DNA of 64,000 nucleotides. Source: Patiria pectinifera. Its lineage: Eukaryota > Echinodermata > Asteroidea > Valvatida > Asterinidae. The stretch covers positions 38,504,392-38,568,391 of the forward strand of contig CM057142.1 in assembly GCA_029964075.1 (NCBI GenBank), given 5' to 3'. This document shows, piece after piece, positions 37,322-46,970 of the stretch. How positions within the stretch are numbered: the stretch's first letter is position 1; each line of letters starts with the position of its first letter. Position numbers and translations under genes: made by a program. A model generated the notes under the pieces. That model did no database searches. It was not told the origin of the DNA and saw only the letters and a list, made by a program, of their open reading frames with translations.

Positions 37322-38840
37322 CCATTTGGGTTTTCTTTTATTTGACTCACCGTGTACATTCATTATTTTGAGGTCGCCAAAATTTGGTGTTTTACTATAC
37401 AGTCATGTAAGCCATATTGCAAAGATCTTGGTCACACTACAAACTTAAAAGAAATCCACTTAACTTTAAGTTAATTTACATCTGACACGTGTAGGTATTT
37501 CAAGCAACGAATTCTATCAAATGTGGTACCGGTGTCAATCTGTCAAGTTTGGAAATCACATTTCTTGAATCCTTCAATATGAGCAAAGCGGGCCAGACGG
37601 AATAATTTCACGGGGTTTGGGGGATAAATTCAAATGGTCTTATATGAAACCTATATCACTGTACATAAGTTGGGCAAAATGGGTTGATAATTCGACCAAT
37701 AACGTCGAATTATCAACTGCCTACACTCTTGGGCAAATTCTTCCTAATAGTTTGACAGTTTTACCCAATTCAACCCAATATGAGGTAATTTCATACCAAT
37801 GCTGGGTAAATTACATTGCCCCCCAAACAGTGTTTTATCCAACCGTTTTATTTAGCCACATATCTATACAGTTAGGCCTATATTTTTTTGTATTCGTCAT
37901 CTGTCCACTTCTGTACAGATGGTTACAACTATGGATGGAATAAATTCTTCAAAGGCTTGTTCAAACTTGGCCACTTCAAACATGGGGCTATTAACAGCTC
38001 CATGCTTCGAATGGACAGTCAATATTTACTTATCCAAATAATGTTTGCACGTAGGACCAACGCGGCCATTGACAGTCATAAAATAAACAGAACATTAATT
38101 CGCAATCAATATTCGGGAGGATAAACTGCAAGCGTACAAGCTTGCGCACGCGCACTAGATCAAGTAACCGATGAACGGCGATCAGTTTGTTTTTATTGTA
38201 TTTTGCGCGCTCTATTCTAGCCTCTTGTATAGCAGGTGTGTGATGTTAATAATTATATCGCGTTGCATGCCATGTCATGTTGGTTTATCTAAAGCACATT
38301 GCTGACCAATTCCGTGGAGTCATGCTGAATGTGAACTTGAGGCAAACTTCTTCAAGCATCAACGCCCGTTTTGACATCGACACTTTCCTTTCGCTTAAAG
38401 CATGGAGGATAGGAAGGAATATGTCTATTCCTTCCTCCATTCTTAAAGTGACAAAGGGGTGAGACTTTTGGGAAAAACACACCCCTGCTCTTCCCCTCTC
38501 AACTCTGTTGAAGTATTTACCTCAAGACAAGGGCGGATCCAGAACACAATTTTTTTGGGGAGGGGGGGCCAAATGTTTTTTGGACCCCTCAAAAAGTGGG
38601 TCAAAAAAATTACGGCATGGGGTTCGGGGCCCGCTTAAGGGCCCCGAAAAAATGTTGGATTCTAGATGCTCTGTAGTGCGATCTGAGGCAATTTCTGACC
38701 ACTTTAACCAATTTTTTTTTTAGGAAAAGATGGTGGTGTACTCATTGCCTGCCTTTATTGCGATGTCACATAAAAAATAAAAAAAAATTGGTCTCGTTTT
38801 TTTTGGGGGCATAGCCCCTTGCCCCCCGGATCCGCCCTTG
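37322..38840. repeat. Tandem duplication, unit 2
   Basis: Second copy of the 35801-37321 unit. It keeps the complete hAT-like element at its right end (38528-38840). Differences from unit 1 include a shorter TTGATAATTCGAC palindrome spacer and a TTAAGTTAATTTACA insertion near 37466. High similarity suggests a fairly recent event. Confidence 0.9.
38528..38840. mobile_element. hAT-like miniature element, complete
   Basis: 313 bp from CAAGGGCGGATCC to GGATCCGCCCTTG. A perfect 8-bp target duplication CCTCAAGA flanks it (38520-38527 and 38841-38848), which together with the end sequence points to the hAT superfamily. G- and C-rich tracts lie just inside the ends. Non-coding. Confidence 0.9.
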
Positions 38841-39649
38841 CCTCAAGACGCCGTAGTCCCTCGCCTTGGAATGGATTCGACTTCTTTTTTTTAAGACTTG
38901 GCAAAATCCTTGTGAAATAATCATTTCGGCAAGAAGGTGGTTATAAATGAAATTCTAACAAGTAAAAAGAAGACAAGAATAGTGATTAGAACTTTGCCTG
39001 GATTTGTTTATTCATGCTTGATGCATTTAAATACACAATTTACACTTTTTTTGTGTCATAAATTAATGAAGTTCTTTCACTTTTGGAAAACACTGCGAGC
39101 ATTACGAAACGTGTTGGCACCAGTCTTGTCGAGCTAATCATTTCACTATATTAGTTTCTCCCTAAAAAGTCATTTTAAAAATATATTTTTTTATGTACAT
39201 GTCATATATATATATGTATATCAAATTTCTGTCAATAAACTTATATTTACATAAAGGTAATCAGACTTAAACATTCGGTATTGTTTAGTAAAACACATCC
39301 ACGCACTCCTTTCTAAATTGACAGGATTCGAATTATCTCTCAAAGCGACAAGATATCAATCTTATCATTTTATAGACTGCCTATGTAGTCTTGACGGCGC
39401 GACAAGTTCTTGTTTTCTGTATCTCCTCATATAGGAGAATTTTTTGACTCTGCACGCTCGCTCTCACATCTTTTAAACAGTTCTAACACGTACAAATGCA
39501 ATCTAAACTTCAGGCTTGAAATCCATTTCATGCAATTCCCCTAGCTCGTCGGATCCAATACCCCTAGTCTGGTTGCCTGACCCCATATTTTTCTCCTCTT
39601 TTTTTTTGGGGGGGGGGGGGGACGGGCATTGTTGTTATTCAGTCAACCA

Positions 39650-39930
39650 GTTACATTAAAGCATTTTAAAGTACGGTCGTCGTCGGGCTACCACTAAAGT
39701 GGATAGCAAGATGAACTGTGGATACAAAGAGCCCCGGTTCGAATCCACGTCGTCGCTGCTCATTTTCATCGACTATATTTCTTCGCTAAGTTTATCGTTG
39801 AGATAATTTAAATTTAAGGGAAAAAAGAGAACCAGAACCTAAGTGTCTTGCAATGATTCAAAGAAAAAAACTGAGTTATGCATGACTTGGCCCCAACCCT
39901 CCTCGGAAAAAAAAATATGCGGACGGGAAA
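39650..39930 (+). mobile_element. tRNA-like element, copy 1
   Basis: A perfect Pol III B box GGTTCGAATCC at 39736-39746, preceded by a degraded A box (AAAGTGGATAGCAAG region). The following tail (TCGTCGCTGCTCATTTTCATC, then CTTGCAATGATTCAAAG) is shared with the copy at 57040, so this is a dispersed family rather than a tRNA gene. It ends in ACCCTCCTCGGAAAAAAA. Probably SINE-derived or a TIR element that captured a tRNA-like module. Confidence 0.65.
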
Positions 39931-40156
39931 CAGTCTACAATACCCGTATACCCCCAGTCTACAATACCCGTAACCCCCAGAGAAATTGACATGACGCAAG
40001 AGGGCGCTTCGTTAAGCCGTTCCAGGTTGATAAACACGGCACAACGGCGACCGGACGGCCAACACCCTAAGGACTTGATTTCAAGTCGATTTAAAAACTC
40101 GGTTTCCTCTCGCAGTCTGCGTTTTTCGAGAATTACCCATGAGGAAATTTCCTCAC

Positions 40157-40218
40157 TGAAAAGCGTGACCCCATCTGCGGCAGGTTTCAGAACCACCGGA
40201 ATCCCCCGCCCCGGCCAT
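40157..40218 (-). CDS. Possible first exon of an unidentified gene
   Basis: On the minus strand an ATG at 40218 with A at -3 and G at +4 opens a CpG-rich 62-nt frame coding MAGAGDSGGSETCRRWGHAF, followed by a GTGAGG donor at 40156. It lies about 200 bp past the GNMT stop on the same strand. No downstream exon was found and the peptide is too short to name. It could be a real first exon or part of the GNMT 3' UTR. Confidence 0.2.
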
Positions 40219-40414
40219 GTTTTGGATTTTACTGCATGCACCAAGAAAGGGAATCATTGGTGCCATTGTTGCAGCACAGTTTCTTTCGATAACTGTAGAG
40301 AATGGACGCATCGGCTTCGTCTCGGGCTACAGCGCCCTTCTTCCCTCTTTACAAAAAAAAATGTAAAAAATGGTAAACTATACAAAATGACTCCTTAGTT
40401 ATTAGGGGAAAAAC

Positions 40415-43400
40415 CTATTCGATAGGTTTTTGGATGACGTGGATGTAGTAAGAAGGGTTGTCGCCCTCCTTGAGAGTCTGGAAGTCCCCATACACGGTGT
40501 GCTTGCTGTTTTCACCGAAGGCTTCCTTGAGGAGTTCCGTGAAAGCATTCAGGCGGTGAGGATAGTAAGACAGACGGAACCTGCAAAGAGGAAAGGAGAC
40601 CTTTCAATAACATCACAATGACACTCATGACTCAGCTCATTTTGTATTAACTTAATGCCACATACAATAGACATTGTCCACAGTAACTGTGTTCTGTAAA
40701 CAAAGTTCCAGTGTTTATCTTCCCTGCATACGCCCTATATTTGTTTCTTTTTTTTTTATCAAAGAGCGGTTCACGTTGCACATTATTGTTGCCGACAGCG
40801 TTGTGAGCATGATGTTGCAACTAAAAGACGGGCCTTTCGCAAAGAGAAAGGTCACAGATGACTTTACGTTAAGACCTTCGTTCGTAATCACCACCCTACC
40901 TAAAGACTCTACCGCTAATCTCCCTAACCACAACTTGTAAAGGAAACAGGAGCTTCGCAAGGCATTGTTGGTTGTTGTAATGACCAATACAAGTTTGTAA
41001 TAGTCTGGTTCCCAGACCAAAAGATTCCGACTATTCCTGATGAATCTTAGGTCCGGTAGCCTCCGGTAATACAATGTATTACAATTTACGTCACGTGACT
41101 AAAACGGGAGGAATTCCTCCTTTTTCCGAAAATTTCCGAAGTTTGTCGAAGTCGTTTCGTCGACAATCGGATAGCGCCCGAGTATTTCCGAGTATATAAT
41201 ATAGGTTTAATTAACTGCTAATTGCTTATTAATTTTATTTTAAATGAGTTGATAATTAATATTCATTGTTTTCATTTAGAAAACTTGAAATTCAACGACG
41301 ATTTTGTGCATCAAATATACTCGGATCGTACGGCCGAACTTTTTGCTGCGTCATGTACAATTTTGAATTTGACGACCGTTACCGAGATTTTCCAAAACTC
41401 GGTCTTCATTCGGCTCCGCCTGCTAACAGTGCTATTTGGTTCCGTAATTTTGAAGATTCCAGATCAACATTACTCAATGTTATCTTACGAAAACATCAAA
41501 CTGTTTTATTATAATTATATGATATTACGAAGCAAGTGATTTATTTAAAAATTTGATCAGAACATTAAAAGCTACAAGTGATAAAGCGAAATCGGAAACG
41601 AAGCCGCGCTTTGAAAAAGGGCCATTAATGCCGTCATGTTTATTTTTAGCCACGAAGGCTGCCTGACCTACAATTTAGACGTGTAGACGTCGGGGGAAAT
41701 TGTCAGGTCGGGGAACCAGACTAAGTTTGTAATACATTCAAGTCGCAAGTGTCATGCGCACACGAAAGACCCCAGAGCTCGGAGGATATATATGCCACAA
41801 GTGCACTTGTATTTTAGGCGTTGAATGCGAGGGTAGACCTACTTGTAGACTTCACCGTCAATTTCCTTGTGTTTTTTGCTGTCTTCATTGTTGTGATCAT
41901 CGATGGAGATGAAGTAGTCTAACGTCACCATAGAGGGCCGGCCGTTGACGTACAACACTGATGTCTGGATATCTTTAATGCAATTACCCTGCGGATTTAA
42001 ACCAAGTCATAATTATTTAAAAAAAAAAAATTCTGATGAGGGAGAGTCAAAACAAATTAAATAAAACCGAACCCAAATGGCAGGAACATTTTTGGGGGGG
42101 AATGAAGTTTTGCCTGTAACACTTTCATAATCCAGGATATGAAAGCCCAGCCATTAAGCTTGCTTTTAGTACAAGTGTCATTCAAATCAATTTGGTACTT
42201 TTTAAGTTACGGAAATTTGAACACAAACACCGTTTTAAAGTTCTGTCCACGGATCACAAAAAAGTAAGTGTTCTTTCAGCAAAACGAAAACAATTCTCAT
42301 AGGGATGCGTGTGAATTGTTTTCGTAACATAAAGTCTTGTAAAGCTGCTTCTTATGTTTCTACAGCATCTCGATCCCTTCAAAGCATCGTTTGCTGCTCA
42401 TCAATAAATCAGTGCCAGCATTAAAATAAACCCTTAACTTTGGCAATGTATTCGTAATGACATCAGTCTGAAGTTTACCACGTAATAGATGTTCTTGATG
42501 GGTGCTCTGCCGGTGTCTATGATAGAGTCGTAGTTGCGATGGTCGATGATAAGAACCCCGCCTGGTTTGAGCATGGTGGCGAAGTTGGCCAGGGCCACGC
42601 GGTGGTTCTCCTGGGTGCCCTCGAAGTCCGGCAGATGGGCGAAGGAGTTGCCGAGGCAGATGATGGAATCGTAACCCTCTCCCTCTCTAGGGATGTCTTC
42701 TGGCAGGGTCAGCCAATTGGCAACCTCAATTTCTGTCCAAAAGATAAATAATAAGATTCAAATTAACCTACGCAGTCGTCAACGTAAAATATAATCATAC
42801 TGGCAAACTTTTCATGGTGTCGAAAATCGTGACGGATTTGATTCATCCTGAAACTTGATTCATCCAATATTCGCTCTTTTCACACTCCGCCATTGGGCAT
42901 GCAGAGCCTCGATCTGGCAACTTTACACAATAAAAATAGCCGGTTCAGTTATCTGAGCCCCGACATGGGAATCACTGAACCGGCAATATTTACATGTATT
43001 GTGTAAAGTTGCCAGATCGAGGCTCTGCATGCCCATGGTGGAAGTGTGAAAAGAGCGAATAGCATTGAAATTTAAAATCCTTTTTTTTGTTGGCGGGAAT
43101 AATTTTTACAAAAATAGTCATTGGTGACGTTGTTCACGAGAATAAATGTTCGCTACTCGGGCACGTACTGTTCTAAATTTCACCTTACCTTGTTAGAAAA
43201 TGGTGTCAAGTATTTTTTATTCACTTTTAACAGGAAAGGTGTCAAAACAACCTTGATTTTTCAACGTGATCAGCGGCGTAAAGCCAAGGTTCTCATCCTG
43301 CTTTTTTTTTGGGGGGGGGGCCTGGATGTTACAGTGGAGGGATGCCCAATTTCTCCGTGCTCAAAGGTAGATATGTTGCGTTTCACCGGACACCCGGCCT

Positions 43401-44563
43401 CCGTAAATCAAATAGTGGGGTGGGGGGGCTGGACACCATCCTCAGTGGGGGCGCTGTTCAAAACCGAATTCATGGTCATTGTCAGACAACAGGTATAGGT
43501 ATCGCTAAATGCGTTTCACGGGACGTTAAAATAAACAGCCAATCGGAGAAAAACAGGGTTTCGCCCAAAATAAATTTAAAATGTGAAAAAAGGCACTTTA
43601 CGTCAAACCCACTAATCATTATTCCGTGATTTTTGCCGATTGCCAAATTACCAGTGTGGGGGTGGGGGCTGACGATTTTTTTTATGGTAGGCGTTCGCCC
43701 CACCACACCCCCTCCCTGCAGCTATACGCCGCTGCGTGATTGCAGAAGCTGTAATTTTCACATCAATGACCACGGGAAAATGTTGGCAGTTAATAAGGAT
43801 TAGATTTTCGAAACGTTATTTTGTGTTCCTCAGTGGACTCCTTAATCACTGCTATAGACCCATGGCACTGAATAATGCTCAATAATGTTTTCCAGAATGA
43901 TATGCCATGCATGGCGGGGTACTTTATGGGAGCTCTCAAGATTCCCACGTTTTACTTCTAGTAGGAGCTGGGAGTTTAGGGTACCGGGTCTTATCGGCGC
44001 ATTTCATAACTAGTACGCACAGTAGGCAGTGCAAAACTACCAAAGCTTTGGCAAGCCTTGGTTTCAGAGCTAGCGCATGCATAAGACACCTGATTGCCTA
44101 ATTACCCCAGTGGTCAAAGCATTCTTCTTTACGGCGGGCCCATCTCTCTCTGAAAGCATGCAGGACCATCTTATCGGAGGCATCACAACTCATGACACGG
44201 AAACCTGCCTCCAGAAGCATCACAGAGTCGATGCTGAATCAAAGACAAAAGAACGGACGTGGAATGGGGATGAATAAGAGCATGGAGGTACCTCCATGAT
44301 AATTAGAGCGCACCAGGATTTTTCCTGTTCATATATTAATGACAGAATGAGGCTTACCCAGTTCCACACGCTGCATCGAGGACGTAGTGGCAATTTCTTG
44401 ACCTGAGTAGGTCCACCAAGAAATGCCTGTAGTTCTCCGTCCTGTCTGTGCGACTACCAATGTAGTATTCCCAGACCTTGGCCGCCTTACCGTCGGCGTA
44501 CTGGTCGGGTATGCCCTGAGCGGCGACGCCCAGAGAACGGGTTCGGTATACGCTGTCCACCAT
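40415..44563 (-). CDS. GNMT: Glycine N-methyltransferase
   Basis: Five coding exons on the minus strand: 44358-44563, 44106-44233, 42479-42732, 41843-41988 and 40415-40580, giving 299 residues, close to the 295 of the human enzyme. It transfers a methyl group from S-adenosylmethionine to glycine, making sarcosine and S-adenosylhomocysteine, in the cytosol, and so buffers methyl supply. The N terminus [17 protein letters not shown] and the following [17 protein letters not shown] are strongly family-typical. The S-adenosylmethionine-binding loop LDAACGTG is at residues 62-69, then [11 protein letters not shown] and DASDKM; further conserved blocks are [12 protein letters not shown] and IDHRNYD in exon 3, and [10 protein letters not shown] at the start of exon 5. 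All junctions are in phase (2, 1, 0, 2). Upstream an inverted-repeat element lies only about 120 bp from the start codon. Vertebrate folate binding may apply but cannot be judged here. Confidence 0.96.
41002..41722 (+). mobile_element. F1 element in the last GNMT intron
   Basis: 721 bp, ends AGTCTGGTTCCCAGACC and GGGGAACCAGACT. It is flanked by a perfect 11-bp direct repeat, AAGTTTGTAAT, at 40991-41001 and 41723-41733. It is the uninterrupted reference for the two nested copies near 17.6 and 19.8 kb. Non-coding; frames inside are not conserved as proteins. The 11-bp duplication best fits Mutator-like elements among known superfamilies (inference). Confidence 0.92.
42040..42330. mobile_element. 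Partial CAGGGTGAGT-family element in a GNMT intron
   Basis: Begins near GAGGGAGAGTCAAAACAA and shares with the 44684 copy the stretches TTCTGTCCACGGATCACAAA and GTGTTCTTTCAGCAAAAC. The right terminus is missing or unrecognisable. Non-coding; boundaries approximate. Confidence 0.6.
42868..43061. mobile_element. Near-perfect 194-bp hairpin element
   Basis: The arms TATTCGCTCTTTTCACACT at the left and AGTGTGAAAAGAGCGAATA at the right, with the stretches between them (GGGCATGCAGAGCCTCGATC and its complement), pair almost perfectly for about 70 bases. Around the centre CCGGTTCAGT pairs with ACTGAACCGG. It lies in the second GNMT intron. Probably a young MITE; no target duplication was found. Confidence 0.8.
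43271..43734. mobile_element. TIR element with CAGCGGCGTA ends in a GNMT intron
   Basis: Left end CAGCGGCGTAAAGCC, right end ATACGCCGCTG: terminal inverted repeats of a type widespread in hAT transposons. CGTGAT occurs on both outer sides but is offset by two bases, so the target duplication is uncertain. Poly-G near 43308 and G-rich tracts lie inside. The frames over it show no known domain. Confidence 0.55.
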
Positions 44564-44683
44564 GTTGGTATATCGTGCTTAGTCGCAAACTGTTTGAACG
44601 TCTGCGGAAAGGAATTGAGGGGTGACGGAAGGATAAGAATTACAGATGAGCAAGGATTCGGTTCATAAACTTACAGCATAGTA

Positions 44684-45055
44684 CAGGGTGAGTAAAAAAA
44701 CCGAAACACAAATGTCGGGACCATTGCTTTTAGTGAAGTTCTAAATGTAGCACTTTCACAATCTAAACTCAATTTATAAGCTTTCTTTTACTACAAGAAT
44801 CATTCAAATCAAGCACCGTTTTAATTAAAGTTCTGTCCACGGATCACAAAAAGGTAAGTGTTCTTTCAGCAAAACAAAAACATACATGATTTATAGGGAT
44901 GTGTGTGAATTGCTTTTCGTTTTGCTGCAAGAACGCACACCTTTTGTGATCCGTGGACAGAACTTTAAAATGATGATCGTGTTTAAAATTTCGTAACTTG
45001 AAAAGTACAAAAACAATAGTCCCGACATATGGGTTCCGTTTTTTTACTCACCCTG
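44684..45055. mobile_element. CAGGGTGAGT-family element upstream of GNMT
   Basis: 372 bp, from CAGGGTGAGTAAAAAAAC to TTTTTTTACTCACCCTG, flanked on both sides by TA (44682-44683 and 45056-45057). TA target sites point to the Tc1/mariner group (inference). The inner arms share TTCTGTCCACGGATCACAAA in opposite orientations. It starts about 120 bp upstream of the GNMT start codon and could overlap the promoter. Non-coding. Confidence 0.8.
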
Positions 45056-45743
45056 TATAGCACATTTTAGGCCTAACTTTCCCGACATGGTAAAATTATT
45101 AGTTACTTATTGTACTGGGACCTGTTTCAGAGATCCATTCAGATAGTTTCGAGTCGAGATTGACCGGTGACACACTGGGGAAATTGGGTCCAACAGGGGT
45201 GGGAGTGGCGCTTATAGGGCCCAATTTCTCAGAATAAGTCTTATTTCGTGCCTCTCCGAAATTCCGAGTGGGACACAAGGGAGAGGCTTCGAGCGGGGGG
45301 GGGGGGGGGGCCCCCCCCACAAGGGTGAAACCGTATTGGACTAACTGTATAGCCAGCCATAAATCCCTTTTTCGTAGCGGCCATCAAATGTGATTTTTGT
45401 TGTTGACATAATTAAAATCTGTTGAAGAGTTTCTTTAGATGACTATCTCGCTGTTAACACACAAAAAAATAATTTTAAAACGCAAGTCATGATAAGGTGG
45501 CATGACTTGCGTTTTGCAATATTGTTATCGACTAAGTAAACAAGTAAAAAGACCATTTGGTTAAAGTTTCGAAAATTGGTTACTTCCTGCCCGTGGTTAC
45601 CCGTCAGTGGTTATCTGTGTGTCACCGGTAAATCCCGACTCGAAACTATCTGAATCAATCTCTGAAACAGGTCCCAGAATAATGAGCAACTAATAAAACA
45701 TAATTTTACCATGTCAGGAAAGTTAGGCCTAAAATGTGCCATG
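45056..45743. mobile_element. Palindromic element between two CAGGGTGAGT copies
   Basis: The left arm TAGCACATTTTAGGCCTAAC with ACCTGTTTCAGAGAT and TAGTTTCGAGTCGAG is mirrored by the right arm, which ends GTTAGGCCTAAAATGTGCC. An inner hairpin lies at 45479-45517 (AAACGCAAGTCATG with CATGACTTGCGTTT). A poly-G then poly-C run occurs near 45295-45318. A half CAGGGTGAGT element follows at 45744-45862, so the whole 44.7-45.86 kb block is roughly symmetric. Confidence 0.65.
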
Positions 45744-46039
45744 CAGGGTGAGTAAAAAAACGGAACCCAAATGTCGGGACTATTGTTTTGGTGAAGTTCT
45801 GCATGTAGCACTTTCAAAATATAGACTATGAAAGCCCAATTCATAAGCTTTGCCTGCATACTGTGTGAAAATTATGAACCAAAAAAGGGTGAGGGGATCG
45901 TTCCCCACCTTTTTACTATAGGGAATGTGCCGTATATGAGGAGTACATTCTATGACATGCAACAATACGGTACTTTAAACAAATCTCGATCACGTGACTC
46001 CCATCAATGCATGACGGTCATTGCGTCAACAAAACCAAA

Positions 46040-46970
46040 CTATAGGTTTTCCTGGCTCTTTTGAAAGGGTTTTTTATTCAAATTCACCAACTCTCTATAC
46101 ATTCAAATTCGTCCACGAAAAATTTCACGCGCTTTTATATACTAAATCCATTTAGTTAGTCATTTACCATTCAATTTTTCGAGAATATTCGTCATTACAG
46201 ATCAAATTCGTCTATGCTGTTGCCGGATGGCAGCATTCAGGGATCAAATTCGTTTTATATCAATCAATTGGACGAATGTGATTTCTGAATCCGAGACGAA
46301 ATCGAGTAGGCCTACTCTGGGACGAAAACGTGTTGTCAAAGTTTGAATTTGCTTGAACTGAATTTGAAATTGTCTGACAAAAGACGATGTTAAACATTGG
46401 ACGTGCACTACGTCCATGTTTAAGGACGAATTTGAATATTAGAAACAATCAATTCGAATGATAAACGTTTTAAATAGCTGGGAATATAGGTTTTCCCGGC
46501 TATTTTAAAACGTTTGTCATTCGAATTCACAGTTTCTAATTTTCATATTCGTCGATTAACATCGATTCAGAGCAATGTGTGTAATTTTGTCCTTTGTCAA
46601 ACAATTTGACATTCATTTCAAGCAAATTCAAACAATGGGCACACGTTTTCTCCCGGAATATTAGATTTTGTTTCGTCTACGCCAAACCTTGTTATTCAAA
46701 AATCAAATTGGTGTAATTGATTTCTATAAGACGAATTCGATCTCTGAATGCTGCCATTCGGCCAAAGCTTCGAGAAATTTGATCTGTATAATGACGAATA
46801 TTCTCGACCTGGTGACTAAAGAGGGCGACCAAACTTTAAAATTGAATGGTAAATGACTACATTGGTTTTGTCGAGAGGCCCGTGAAATTTTTCGTGGATG
46901 AAAATGAATGATAGAATAGTTACATTGGAATGAAAAACCTCTTAAAATAGCCAAGAAAACCTATATTACA
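46040..46970. mobile_element. Paired TIR elements rich in CAAATTCGTC
   Basis: The outer ends TATAGGTTTTCCTGGCT and AGCCAAGAAAACCTATA are inverted. In the middle (46473-46510) a near-perfect palindrome joins AATAGCTGGGAA to TATAGGTTTTCCCGGCTATT, so two units of about 450-480 bp abut. Between them GAATATTCGTCATTACAGATC (right part) and its complement, and TGAATGCTGCCATTC with its complement, are mirrored. The motif AAATTCGTC or its complement occurs many times. No coding potential. Confidence 0.65.

Larger units (their letters stand above)
38849..40414. other. Region downstream of the GNMT gene
   Basis: Contains the presumed 3' flank of GNMT (minus strand), the tRNA-like element at 39650, an F1-type end AGTCTGGTTGCCTGACC at 39568 without a partner, and a small GC-rich patch at 40150-40220 that could be a first exon (listed separately). 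Open frames on both strands at 39876-40398 match nothing known. Confidence 0.45.

Noticed and set aside
39876..40398. Overlapping 122- and 135-codon frames on opposite strands
   Set aside because: Neither matches a family; they run through the tail of the tRNA-like element and the GNMT 3' region.
43121..43629. Frames of 125 and 106 codons in a GNMT intron
   Set aside because: They lie in the CAGCGGCGTA element, have no known domain and overlap each other.
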